A stretch of 64,000 nt of DNA, from positions 30,193-94,192 of the forward strand of contig DIZL01000066.1 in NCBI GenBank assembly GCA_002429385.1, given 5' to 3'. The notes beneath the pieces were generated by a model. That model did not search any database. It was not told where the DNA came from and saw only the letters and a list, made by a program, of their open reading frames with translations. The position numbers were made by a program, and so were the translations under genes. Each line of letters opens with the position of its first letter. Positions within the stretch are counted from its first letter, which is position 1. Below, piece by piece: positions 50,603 through 59,173 of this stretch. This stretch comes from Prolixibacteraceae bacterium UBA6029. GTDB lineage: Bacteria > Bacteroidota > Bacteroidia > Bacteroidales > Prolixibacteraceae.

Positions 50603-50920
50603 ATGATTGAAACAGTAAAAATACACGATATCGTTAATAGGATTGTCGCTAAATTCAATCCTGATAAAATTATTTTATTTGGTTCTTATGCAGCAGGTAC
50701 TCCAAATGATGATAGCGATTTAGACCTTCTGATCATTCAAGATACAGATTTGCCACCGCATCGAAGAAGTTTTGAAATTCAAAAATTATTGATTGGTTCA
50801 TTCGTTCCTATGGATATACTCGTTTATACCAATCAGGAATTTGAACAAGATCAAAAGGAAAGATATTCCTTTATTAGTAATGCGATAAAAACATCAAAAA
50901 TTCTTTATGAGCGCAGATAG
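50603..50920 (+). CDS. MNT-type nucleotidyltransferase
   Basis: A 105-aa minimal nucleotidyltransferase, with PDKIILFGSYAAGTPNDD and DSDLDLLII carrying the catalytic motifs. It is a close relative of the MNT at 39319. It is the probable antitoxin of the HEPN gene that it overlaps by 14 nt, and is more AT-rich than the hydrogenase-like operon on its left. Confidence 0.9.
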   Translation: MIETVKIHDIVNRIVAKFNPDKIILFGSYAAGTPNDDSDLDLLIIQDTDLPPHRRSFEIQKLLIGSFVPMDILVYTNQEFEQDQKERYSFISNAIKTSKILYERR

Positions 50921-51305
50921 TGAATTGATTATGGAATGGATTGATAAAGCTGACCATGATTTGGGTTCAGCTAAATTAATTTTTCTTCATATTCCTGAAT
51001 ATTTTGATACTATTGCATTTCATTGTCAGCAAGCCACTGAGAAATACCTGAAAGCTACGCTTGTATATTCCGAAGTTGGTTTTCAACGCACCCATAATTT
51101 AGTTTTCCTCCTTGATTTGTTATCTCAAAAGATGGCTTTATCGGAAGATACTTATGAAAAAGCTATCTTGTTAAATGGGTTTAGTATCCAGATAAGATAT
51201 CCAAATAAAAACATTTATTTGACAAAAGAAGAATTAGAACTCGCAATAAGTATTGCACAAGAGTTTAGAAATCTGGCATTTCAGATAATCGGAATAAAAG
51301 TATAA
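50907..51305 (+). CDS. HEPN-domain protein (probable RNase toxin)
   Basis: A 132-aa helical HEPN protein with WIDKADHDLGSAKLIF, TIAFHCQQATEKYLKATLV, RTHNLVFLLDLLSQ and IQIRYPNKNIYLTKEE. HEPN proteins next to MNT genes are RNase toxins. The classic Rx4-6H motif is not obvious to me, so activity is inferred from context. This copy is intact and serves as reference for the frameshifted one at 39623. Confidence 0.87.
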   Translation: MSADSELIMEWIDKADHDLGSAKLIFLHIPEYFDTIAFHCQQATEKYLKATLVYSEVGFQRTHNLVFLLDLLSQKMALSEDTYEKAILLNGFSIQIRYPNKNIYLTKEELELAISIAQEFRNLAFQIIGIKV

Positions 51306-51364
51306 TCTTCTGTGAATTTATAACTGCTCAATCAAGTGTTAGCGGATATGAAAAGCAATGTTGT

Positions 51365-51445
51365 CTTTATATTCCGGGCAATCCGGCTCATCCTCTGACT
51401 ATTATAAATGGGTTGCTGGATTTGACAAGGAAGAAGAAAATCTGA
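51365..51445 (+). pseudogene. displaced 3'-end fragment of the HyfI-like gene
   Basis: 27 codons reading LYIPGNPAHPLTIINGLLD then LTRKKKI-stop; the complete gene ends LTRKRKSKV-stop. The first 62 bp of shared sequence are identical. It is either the original gene end pushed downstream by an insertion, or a copy carried by it. Confidence 0.85.
51368..51429 (+). repeat. 62-bp direct repeat, right copy
   Basis: Perfect copy of 50422-50483, lying 63 bp after the HEPN stop codon. Confidence 0.95.
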
Positions 51446-51483
51446 ATAACTTGTCATTAGATTTTAATCTGTTCTGATGTTGT

Positions 51484-51782
51484 TTATCCATTCATTTTAT
51501 CAGGATCTTGCCTGGAATCAAAAATATCTGTGATATAAATTTACTCGCCAACTATTTTGTAAATTATCTTACAATGGCCTTCAACCAAACGACGATGACC
51601 TAACCCTAAATGTTCAAGACAAGGTTCTATCTGGCCAATAAAGGGTTGTTTATCAAGGTATCTGCCTTATCTAAAATTCGATCCCTGATTTCGATCAGTT
51701 TTTCAGAAGAAACTTTCAGTGAAACGAACTCTAATGTTTCTTCCAGACTGAGAAGTGCCTGTTCGGTATATACAAGTTTCAT
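51484..51782 (-). pseudogene. RelE/ParE-family toxin, frameshifted with an internal stop
   Basis: The minus-strand frame starts MKLVYTEQALLSLEETLEF and stops after LINNPLLAR. With one G restored (TTG-GGC-CAG), it continues GQIEPCLEHLGLGHRRLVEG, HCKIIYKIVGE, then an in-frame TAA, then YITDIFDSRQDPDKM. The last part is the usual RelE/ParE ending. At least two lesions inactivate it. Its ATG overlaps the antitoxin stop (TAATG), the normal module layout. Confidence 0.85.
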
Positions 51783-51994
51783 TACCGAATGGCATGATTT
51801 GTTTTGCCCTCGATTTCTGTTCTGGAAAATACTTTTCCTGCTTTAATGTCATTTTCAGACTGATGGGCCCGTTTGATAAGTTTTGTTTTTAATACTTCTT
51901 CTTTACGAAGTATTTCAAAAAGCTCATTGATCAAACTTTCATCTACCAGAAGCAAGCGGCTCTGGATAAAATCCATTTTTTCAACTAAATTCAT
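51782..51994 (-). CDS. antitoxin of the decayed ParE module
   Basis: A 70-aa protein: MNLVEKMDFIQSRLLLV, FEILRKEEVLKTKLIKRAHQ, then SENDIKAGKVFSRTEIEGK, an ending common among antitoxins of RelE/ParE toxins. The frame is intact. A GTG three codons upstream is an alternative start. A -7 box lies upstream. Confidence 0.75.
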   Translation of the reverse strand: MNLVEKMDFIQSRLLLVDESLINELFEILRKEEVLKTKLIKRAHQSENDIKAGKVFSRTEIEGKTNHAIR

Positions 51995-52017
51995 ACTATC
52001 CACCTTTTTGTCGTTAG

Positions 52018-52025
52018 CAAATTTA
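52018..52025 (-). promoter_or_regulatory. -7 element (TAAATTTG, minus strand) of the antitoxin
   Basis: Reverse complement of CAAATTTA, 24 bp before the antitoxin ATG. Confidence 0.5.
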
Positions 52026-52440
52026 ACGATTAAACTTCATTTTTAGTTCAATTCAAGATTTCAATTTTCACAAAACCAACTCTCCTTCGTTTACGTCAAT
52101 TGGATCTTTAAGTTCGGTTCATAATGTAAGAATGAAATTCATTCCATCAAAAAAGATTATCACCATCAAATTATGAGTATTAGGCTTGTGACAGAGGATG
52201 ATTCATTCATATGTTTGCATACCCAATACCCATGTCCAATGCAATAAAATTTGGGGTAATAATATGAACCATTGCATTGTACTCATGAAAATTAATGTTT
52301 GATATTTTCAAACACAACATTGTACACTATTCCATCTCGTTGACTTTGATTATATTTTTCACTGAATTTAATCACCCGCACACAAAACTTTTCTCTTGAA
52401 GAGTGCATAAACCATATTGCATAATACCGGGGTTATACCC
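52026..52440. other. intergenic region without recognisable gene
   Basis: AT-rich sequence; I see no plausible frame, repeat or RNA gene. The short CACCATCAAATTATG-type words do not form a pattern. Confidence 0.4.
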
Positions 52441-52450
52441 GAGTGCCTGT

Positions 52451-52575
52451 TTGAGTGTACATTAAGTATACAATAAGAGTAGCATCGGTGTACCTTATGT
52501 GTTCCTGAACACACAAGGAACACACAAGGAACACACAATGTACACACAATGTACACACAAGGTATACACAAGGTA
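52451..52575. repeat. large palindrome of 11-bp units, copy 3
   Basis: Centre GTTCCTGAAC (52501-52510). The right arm has units ACACACAAGGA/ACACACAATGT/ACACACAAGGT, the left arm is more degenerate, and outer arms GCCTGTT/AACAGGC close the dyad. It is not accompanied by the leader sequence found around the other two copies. Open frames across it are repeat artefacts. Confidence 0.88.
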
Positions 52576-52830
52576 ACAGGCGTTCATTGCTTTATTATAG
52601 GGAGAACCCTGTTCGGGTGATGAGTTTTATCCCTTTAAATTGATGCGGATTAAATAGCCGATATTGATTGAAGTAATATTTATTGAAGCAAATCCTGAAC
52701 CAGGATATGGGGCAATACGATTATCGATGTATTTGATTTTCAAACAGTTTGTGATCATGTTTCGGGAATTGCACATTGAAATCGATATGCCATTTCAGAA
52801 AAGAGCGCGGAAAGATCCTTATTGTTGGCA
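52576..52830. other. intergenic region, no supported gene
   Basis: A 64-codon open frame (52664-52858) runs into the hairpin repeats and resembles nothing I recognise; I do not call it. Confidence 0.4.
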
Positions 52831-53015
52831 TCAGGGCGGATCACAGATCCGCAGTTAAGAGGTGCAGATTACAAATCTGCACCAGCCGTGGTTTCTACTT
52901 TATCATCAAGGCTAAATATTCCTAATGATGGTACAATCAAACCCAGCTAGTCAGGATGTTCGTAGCTGCAGGTGGCGATTTGCAATCGCCACCTTACTAA
53001 CAGTGAATTTGTAAT
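52831..53015 (+). repeat. short hairpin repeats, left flank of the ParDE module
   Basis: Hairpins GCGGATCACAGATCCGC, GGTGCAGATTACAAATCTGCACC in parts (GGTGCAGATT/AATCTGCACC), GGTGGCGATT/AATCGCCACC and AGTGAATT/AATTCACACT. Two composite blocks (52831-52885 and 52946-53015) recur after the TA module at 53723-53965. Confidence 0.8.
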
Positions 53016-53196
53016 TCACACTAATTGAAAAGAAATGGAACAAATAGTAACCATACTGCTTCTTTTTGCCATCTCCCTGCTGGCGCAAACCCTTTATGCC
53101 GTACCAATTGCCTGTATATAAAGCAAAGATTACTCCGATGGAATAATATCTATGCAGAAACAAGTATTAAACACAAACCCTAGTGAAAAAAATCGT

Positions 53197-53204
53197 TAAA
53201 TTTG
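53197..53204 (+). promoter_or_regulatory. -7 element (TAAATTTG) of the ParDE-like module
   Basis: TAnnTTTG match ending 4 nt before the ATG, implying a leaderless or nearly leaderless transcript. Confidence 0.5.
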
Positions 53205-53208
53205 TATC

Positions 53209-53427
53209 ATGACACAAATACTACAGGATATATTAAATTTAAGTGTATCAGAACGGATTATAATAGTAGAAGCCATTTGGGACAGCATTTCAGAGAATGA
53301 AGAAACAGTATCGCTCTCAGAGGAAACCAGGCAATTATTAGATGATCGCCTGATAGCTCATCAGAATAATCCAAATGAAGGTTCTTCCTGGGAAGAAGTT
53401 AAATCCAGGATCAAAATCCAGTTCTAA
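53209..53427 (+). CDS. addiction module antitoxin component (TIGR02574-like)
   Basis: A 72-aa protein: DILNLSVSERIIIVEAIWDSI at the N-terminus and LLDDRLIAHQNNPNEGSSWEEVK at the C-terminus, the standard pattern of this antitoxin family. It overlaps the toxin start by 1 nt (TAATG). Confidence 0.92.
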   Translation: MTQILQDILNLSVSERIIIVEAIWDSISENEETVSLSEETRQLLDDRLIAHQNNPNEGSSWEEVKSRIKIQF

Positions 53428-53720
53428 TGCACAAGCTTGTAATTAAGCCATTTGCCGAATTAGACGCAACCGATGCGGCTAATTGGTATAACCGTAAACG
53501 GGATGGACTTGGTAATGAATTTTTATTGGCTTTAGAAGCAAAAATCAATGCCATTAGGCGAAACCCCAAACAATTTAATGTTGAATACAAAGGCATCAGA
53601 AGGGCTTTTACTGAGCGTTTCCCTTACGGGGTATTCTTTATTTTTGAGAATGATGTTGTATATGTTCTGGCAATAGTCCATACCAGTCGATCCCCAAAGA
53701 TCTGGAAGAAAAGAAAATAA
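53427..53720 (+). CDS. RelE/ParE-family toxin
   Basis: A 97-aa toxin: VIKPFAELDATDAANWYNRKRDGLG (in parts), IRRNPKQFNVEYKGIRRAFTERFPYGVFF and VYVLAIVHTSRSPKIWKKR, typical of ParE/RelE partners of TIGR02574 antitoxins. It is intact. The module is bracketed on both sides by the same hairpin repeats. Confidence 0.92.
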   Translation: MHKLVIKPFAELDATDAANWYNRKRDGLGNEFLLALEAKINAIRRNPKQFNVEYKGIRRAFTERFPYGVFFIFENDVVYVLAIVHTSRSPKIWKKRK

Positions 53721-53722
53721 CT

Positions 53723-53965
53723 TAGCTAGTCGGGATGTTTGCAAAGGCTGGTGGCGATTTGCCCCAAGTGCTCGGGGCGCCTTATTGGCCAGGGATTTAT
53801 AATCCCATTTCTCTTATTGTCAATAATTCTCTACCTTTACTGTTAAAGGAATCCGAAACAAAATATCAGCAAGGTTTACTGAAATAGGCATCAGATCGGA
53901 TCACAGATCCGCAGTTAAGAGATGCAGATTACATCCTCGATAATTATCGGGACTGCACCAGCCGG
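53723..53965 (+). repeat. short hairpin repeats, right flank of the ParDE module
   Basis: Counterparts of the left-flank blocks: AGCTAGTCGGGATG and GGTGGCGATTTG (53726-53762), then GCGGATCACAGATCCGC and TGCAGATTACA (53894-53928). Two hairpins are interrupted by CCCGA...TCGGG palindromes (around 53763 and 53935) that the left copies do not have. Confidence 0.75.
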
Positions 53966-54009
53966 GTTGAAAGGATGGATTAACGATGCTTCCCCGTTGA
54001 TACTGTTTC

Positions 54010-55284
54010 TTAGAAATTTAAACCAAAATATATCGTTGAGGATAAGGTATTATATTCTTTAAAGGATAAGTTGTTTGAAGCAATATCGTTATAGTTCATT
54101 GATTTATATTGTTCTTTAACTATCAGGTTGTTATTTGATTGAACCCTCAGATTTGAAAATAGAGCTATTTTAGAGGTTAATTTGTATCTCATTCCCAATT
54201 CAAAAAACAAACCACCTTTTTGTGTGTGATTAAGGAACATGTCTTTAGGATTACTTAACAATACTTTTGAGTTTAATACGAAACTGGTTTCTTTTCCAAT
54301 TGCAACAGAAGGAGAAAGCTTCGCACTTAAAAACTCATATTTAAGTAACAAGGGAATCCCAAAGGTATTGGAGATAATTTCAATTTGAGGACCAAAATAA
54401 CTGTTTGTAAATTCCTGATAGTAATTCATATGTTGGTAATTTACTTCAATCTGAAATGAAAATCTTTCGCTGATTCGGGTTAAGGGAATATTGTAAAAGA
54501 GACCAAAAGGGAAAGAAGTTAAAAGGTTGGACTTCATGGTCGATTTATCTTCAATAGAGTTTAATCCATCGGTAGAAGGTAAAAATGAGATTTGATTCAT
54601 TCGGATGCCATAAAGTGCACCAAAAGTTGATTTGTCTGATTTTGAATTTCGCTCGTAATGAATACAATTCTCTCCTTTACAAACTTCATTTATATATGAT
54701 TTCGTAATATTTTGTATTGAATTCAGATCGTAATCAATACCGGGTATTTGGTTTTTTACAATTTTACTGTCGCGAAAAACTGACTTTAAACTATCTCTGT
54801 AAGCCCTGCTTTTTATTACAAATTTAGAATCGGGAATATGGGTGTCAGAATCAATTGTTGTTGGCTGAACTATGATATCTTCGTTCGACAAACAAACCAA
54901 ATTATCGTTTCTTTCAATATAAAAAGCTGAACTTCGGCTTCCCCAGTAATGGTAAAGGTTCACTTTGCCCTCAATAAGAACATCAAGAAAGACAAATACA
55001 GGAATTCCTTGCTTAAATATTTGTTTTGTCGCATAATATTTTCCATCATTGAACCGGTAAGCCTTTATTTCTGCGGGATGAAATTTAATTACACTGTGTT
55101 TATTTTGTTCTTTAAACAGGCAGATTCTGGCGTTTGCTGCATTGCTGCCATTGTTGATTTTGCCATATATGGTATCGTTGGTATTTGTTATGATATAGCC
55201 TTTCCGATAGTTTAGCTGTGCTTTTAATCCAATAGATAAAGATAGAAAGGTCAGGAGAAAAAGCACAATCAGGTAATTTCTCAT
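54010..55284 (-). CDS. secreted outer-membrane beta-barrel protein (paralogue 3)
   Basis: A 424-aa protein with a signal peptide (MRNYLIVLFLLTFLSLSIGLKA). A conserved N-terminal domain starts QLNYRKGYIITNTNDTIYGKI and includes EIKAYRFNDGKYYATKQIF. A C-terminal half of about 200 residues has alternating aromatic/hydrophobic strands ending in YFGLNF, typical of outer-membrane barrels. It is one of three tandem paralogues on the minus strand. Function is unknown. Confidence 0.8.
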   Translation of the reverse strand: MRNYLIVLFLLTFLSLSIGLKAQLNYRKGYIITNTNDTIYGKINNGSNAANARICLFKEQNKHSVIKFHPAEIKAYRFNDGKYYATKQIFKQGIPVFVFLDVLIEGKVNLYHYWGSRSSAFYIERNDNLVCLSNEDIIVQPTTIDSDTHIPDSKFVIKSRAYRDSLKSVFRDSKIVKNQIPGIDYDLNSIQNITKSYINEVCKGENCIHYERNSKSDKSTFGALYGIRMNQISFLPSTDGLNSIEDKSTMKSNLLTSFPFGLFYNIPLTRISERFSFQIEVNYQHMNYYQEFTNSYFGPQIEIISNTFGIPLLLKYEFLSAKLSPSVAIGKETSFVLNSKVLLSNPKDMFLNHTQKGGLFFELGMRYKLTSKIALFSNLRVQSNNNLIVKEQYKSMNYNDIASNNLSFKEYNTLSSTIYFGLNF

Positions 55285-55367
55285 ATTTGTTTATTTTAAA
55301 TAGATTTTTGTCCACTATTCATTAAGATAGTCATTTCCTTGCGTGCAGATCGTATTATTTGATTGAT

Positions 55368-56618
55368 TTAGAATTGCAGGCCTAAAGAAAAGGTGCTGTA
55401 TTTTGTTTTTAGTTCATCCGGATTCTTGCTCTTACGTAATATTGAGTTGTAAGAAGCATGTTCCTCATTACCAACGATCAGGTTTCTGTTTGATTGAAAT
55501 CTAATTGTAGAAATCAACGATAACTTAGGAGTTAATTTGTAGTTAACCCCAATTTCACCCAGCCAGCCGCCTTTTTGTGTTGGAAGGAGCCGGGTATCTT
55601 TACTTTCATTAATTTTTGAATGATATACAAAAGCAATTTCTTTCCCAACTGAGACAAAAGGTGAAACCCGACCTTCTGCAATCTTATATTTAAATAACAA
55701 TGGCAACCCAATTGTATTGGAAGTGATCTTTTTACTATAAGTGAAGTTCTGAGCATCAACAAACTCCTGTGTGTAGTTTATGCTGTTCGAAATTAATTCA
55801 AATTGAAAAGAAAGTCTGTCATTAAGCAAAGGAATTGGGAAATTAAAAAATATCCCTACAGGCAAAGATGTAAATTGATTAGATTGAGTATTAGATGCTA
55901 AAAACGAAATTTCATTCAATCGAATGCCTGAAAATAGACCAACAGTTGGTCTGTACATATTTAAATCTCTCTCATAATTAATGCAGTCATTTCCGGTACA
56001 TACTTCTTTCAGATATTCTTTGGTGATTTTGATTAACGACTTTTGGCTATAATCTACTTCGACTATTTTGTTTGTGATTTTTTCGCAGTCTCTAAAAACT
56101 GACAGGAGAATATGCTTATAGGGTTCGTAGTGTACATCATATTCATGATAGTAAATTAGATTATTCTTAAGAATCTCCGATTTTGGAGTTTTTGGAGTAA
56201 TTGTTATTTCTTTATACAACAGACCTGTCATATCACTGTCTTTTTTTTCAATATAATAGGTCATGTTTTCAGTTTTCCGGTAATGATAAAGATTGATTTT
56301 CCCCTCAAGTAATACATCTACGAAAACCTTTCTGGATTCTCCTTTGATAAATACTTCTTTTGTTGCGTAATATTTGTCGTTGATAAACCGATAAGCCTTT
56401 ATTTCATCGGGATAAAATTTAATTACTCTGCTTCCCTTTGTCTCCTTAAACAAACAAACCCTGGAATTGCGGTTGCCTATGTTGTTATTTATTCTGCCAT
56501 ACAAGGTATCATTGGAGTTCGTTATGACATATCCTTTTCTATAATTTAGCTGTGCTTTAGCTCCAATAGACAAAGAAATAATCACCACAAGAAAAAGTGC
56601 TTTTAAAAAATGGTTCAT
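55368..56618 (-). CDS. secreted outer-membrane beta-barrel protein (paralogue 2)
   Basis: 416 aa. It has a signal peptide to SIGAKA, the same opening QLNYRKGYVITNSNDTLYGRI, a VCTGNDCINYERD motif with two cysteines near 215 shared by all three, and a barrel ending in FSLGLQF. The 83-57-nt gaps between the paralogues suggest a common transcript beginning at paralogue 1. Confidence 0.8.
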   Translation of the reverse strand: MNHFLKALFLVVIISLSIGAKAQLNYRKGYVITNSNDTLYGRINNNIGNRNSRVCLFKETKGSRVIKFYPDEIKAYRFINDKYYATKEVFIKGESRKVFVDVLLEGKINLYHYRKTENMTYYIEKKDSDMTGLLYKEITITPKTPKSEILKNNLIYYHEYDVHYEPYKHILLSVFRDCEKITNKIVEVDYSQKSLIKITKEYLKEVCTGNDCINYERDLNMYRPTVGLFSGIRLNEISFLASNTQSNQFTSLPVGIFFNFPIPLLNDRLSFQFELISNSINYTQEFVDAQNFTYSKKITSNTIGLPLLFKYKIAEGRVSPFVSVGKEIAFVYHSKINESKDTRLLPTQKGGWLGEIGVNYKLTPKLSLISTIRFQSNRNLIVGNEEHASYNSILRKSKNPDELKTKYSTFSLGLQF

Positions 56619-56675
56619 GGGTGTCTCTTTTTAAATATTTAATAAGTATAGAGGTGTTTAAGATAGTTAGGCCTT

Positions 56676-57947
56676 TTAGAATTTCAAACCCACATATAAA
56701 GACATACTGCTTGTTTTATATTCAGCCCAATATCTTGATGACCGTGCATAATCGTCAATTGTCGGCGGATTAAACTGGTTCTTAAATGATTGGACCCTAA
56801 GATTTGAAAACAGGGATAATTTTGGTGACAGTTTGTAATTTAACCCTAATTCAAAAAGCAATCCGTTCGATTGTATTGGGCGAAGTGATAATACTGAATT
56901 ACGATTACCGCTAACAAAATTACCTTTTGAACTGTATACAAAATTCATTTCATTACCGATTGATATTGAGGGTGATAATTTATTTCCTTTTAAAATCTCA
57001 TATTTCAATAAGATGGGTATGCCAATTGTATTTGAAGCGATTTCAACGCTGTTGCCATAATATAGATTGTTGAATTCGTGGTAATGCTTTATGTTATTTG
57101 CGATTAATTCAATTTGAAACGAAAGGCCGTCATTTATTCTTGACATGGGTATGTTTACAAAAGCGCCTATTGGGAAAGAGATAACGTTTTTGGGATTTAT
57201 TAAATGGTCATAGGTATGTTTACCTTCAGCATAAGGTAGAAATGAAACTCTGTTCAATCTGATACCAGTGAATAGGCCAAACCTGGGACCATTGATTTTA
57301 AGATCTCTTTTGTAATTGATGCAGTCATTTCCCTTACAAACTTCACTCAGATAATCCTGGATGATATTGGTTAACGATCTTTGATCATATTCTACTGCGT
57401 CTAATTTTTTCTGTATTTTTTCGCAATCTCTAAACAGGTAGTATAGTGTATCCAGAAATGGCGTGTATTTTAGGTCATATTCATGAGAGTAAATTAATCG
57501 GTTAAAGGGACTTTTAGATTTTGAATATAACGTTATTACTTTATAAACTAAACCTATCATGTTACTGTCCTTCTTTTCGATATAATAAGTCATGTTTTTA
57601 GTTTTCCGGTAATTGTAAAGGTTAATTTTCCCCTCTACCAATATATCGACAAAAACGTATCTGGATTCTCCTCTGATAAATACTTTCTTTGATGCGTAAT
57701 ATTTATCGTTTATAAACCGGTAGGCCTTTATATCAGCGGGATAATATTTAATTACTTTGCTTGCTTTTGATTGTTTAAATAAACAAATCCTTGAGTTGCG
57801 ATTGCCTCCACCATCATTTATTTTGCCATGCAAGGTATCATTGGAGTTGGTTATGACATAACCTTTTCTATAGTTTAGCTGAGCTTTTGTTCCAATAGAT
57901 ATGGAAATCAGGAATAGTAAAATTAGGGTTTTAAGATAATGTTTCAT
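56676..57947 (-). CDS. secreted outer-membrane beta-barrel protein (paralogue 1)
   Basis: A 423-aa member of the tandem family: signal peptide to SIGTKA, QLNYRKGYVITNSNDTLHGKI, VCKGNDCINYKRD and the ending LYVGLKF. It is closest to paralogue 2 by eye. The start is the ATG that begins the signal peptide rather than one ten codons upstream. Confidence 0.8.
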   Translation of the reverse strand: MKHYLKTLILLFLISISIGTKAQLNYRKGYVITNSNDTLHGKINDGGGNRNSRICLFKQSKASKVIKYYPADIKAYRFINDKYYASKKVFIRGESRYVFVDILVEGKINLYNYRKTKNMTYYIEKKDSNMIGLVYKVITLYSKSKSPFNRLIYSHEYDLKYTPFLDTLYYLFRDCEKIQKKLDAVEYDQRSLTNIIQDYLSEVCKGNDCINYKRDLKINGPRFGLFTGIRLNRVSFLPYAEGKHTYDHLINPKNVISFPIGAFVNIPMSRINDGLSFQIELIANNIKHYHEFNNLYYGNSVEIASNTIGIPILLKYEILKGNKLSPSISIGNEMNFVYSSKGNFVSGNRNSVLSLRPIQSNGLLFELGLNYKLSPKLSLFSNLRVQSFKNQFNPPTIDDYARSSRYWAEYKTSSMSLYVGLKF

Positions 57948-57977
57948 ATTTAATTTATTTGTCCTTACCTGTGGCAA

Positions 57978-58788
57978 CAGGTTTCAATGTGTTTACTTTA
58001 AGAAATATTTATTTTCACAATTTGGTAATTGGCTATCAGATTTAGTCAAAGCATAATTGAATTCTTCAATCGGATTTCTGTTGTCGGAGGTTTTTCAAAC
58101 GGAGGATTTAAGTTTCAAGGTTATTGATTTATGGTTATTGTAAATTAAACTATAATATTCGACAAATTACTATATAGAGTAGATTTATTTTTGTCCTAAG
58201 CATAAAAAACTTCAGGTGCGTTTTGATTATTGTTTTCGGGCGAAAATGCAGAATGTGCAGAATGTGCAGAACATGCGGAACGTTAAGGAAACGATTGAAT
58301 TAGCGTAAAGCGTAAATGGAGTAAATGGCGGAAACGGTTTAATGAGCGGGTGACTCAAAATCGCCTGCTCAGTAAGCGCCACTGCACAAAACTTACCATA
58401 TGAACGCAAAATTCACCGAAGTCTTGTAGCATAGTGTTTTTGTATTTACATTTATGAAATAAATGCCGGATAAGGGTTTACGGACATAAAATACAAAGAT
58501 AAAGCTTTTATCCCGAGTACTCGGGATAGCGTTTATCGATGTAACTGACACGCCGTAAGATTTGATCAATTCATTTCATCTTAAAACCAAACTCTTTACA
58601 GGTGTGGTTTCAGGAGTAAAGGACGTTCTTTGACATACTGGGAAAAATACGAATTACACGGATTAAAACGAATTACACGGATTAGATGGCTTTCTGAACG
58701 ATGATCGAAACGTCATCCTCTCCGATCTGGTCGACAGGGTTGGAGGGGAAAATCTTTGCGTTTTGATCAGGACGAATAGCCAAAGTCA
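57978..58788. other. intergenic region with short direct repeats
   Basis: No gene seen. It contains three GAATGTGCA-like units (58249-58280), TAAATGGAGTAAATGGCGG, a TCCCGAGTACTCGGGA palindrome (58511-58526) and two copies of CGAATTACACGGATTA (58651-58684). Confidence 0.6.
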
Positions 58789-59151
58789 TCAATATTCATT
58801 CATCAGTAGACTGTATGGAATTTTCACTTTCTGGTGAAGGTTTCTTACCATTTTCAGGTTTAATTTACGCTCCCGGTTCATGATTTTTGAAACGATGGCT
58901 TTATCACCAATGATTCCAACCAAATCTTTTGCCTTCAGTCCTCTTTGTTCCATGTAATATTGGATTACATCAACCGGATCCGCTTCCGGGAGAGGATATT
59001 TTTCTTTCTCGTATTTTTCAACGAGCAGGCTAAGCAGTTCGAGTTCGTCGCCTTCCGGAGTGTTTGGCTCAGCATCCATCAGTAGTTCAAGGCGAGCCAG
59101 TGCATTTTCATACTCTTCGTCTGTTTTTACTATACTCATTATCATCTTCAT
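58789..59151 (-). CDS. higA: HigA-type antitoxin
   Basis: A 120-aa antitoxin with the HigA N-terminal region (YENALARLELLMDAEPNTPEGDELELL in parts) and a C-terminal HTH (RGLKAKDLVGIIGDKAIVSKIMN). It follows the HigB-like gene by 22 nt, the toxin-first order. Several ATGs lie close together at the start (MKMIMS); the first is used, and GGAGGA precedes it. Confidence 0.88.
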   Translation of the reverse strand: MKMIMSIVKTDEEYENALARLELLMDAEPNTPEGDELELLSLLVEKYEKEKYPLPEADPVDVIQYYMEQRGLKAKDLVGIIGDKAIVSKIMNRERKLNLKMVRNLHQKVKIPYSLLMNEY

Positions 59152-59173
59152 TCCTCCTTATAAAAACAATTGG

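Noticed and set aside
52368..52571. Cys/Val-rich 67-codon frame across the third palindrome
   Set aside because: It is a translation of the 11-bp repeat units, and the same is true of the frame at 13634-13816.
52664..52858. 64-codon plus-strand frame
   Set aside because: It runs into the hairpin repeats, has no similarity I recognise and no promoter box; no support as a gene.
53035..53121. 28-codon hydrophobic frame (MEQIVTILLLFAISLLA)
   Set aside because: It looks like a signal peptide fragment, but nothing follows it and no partner is visible; too weak to call.
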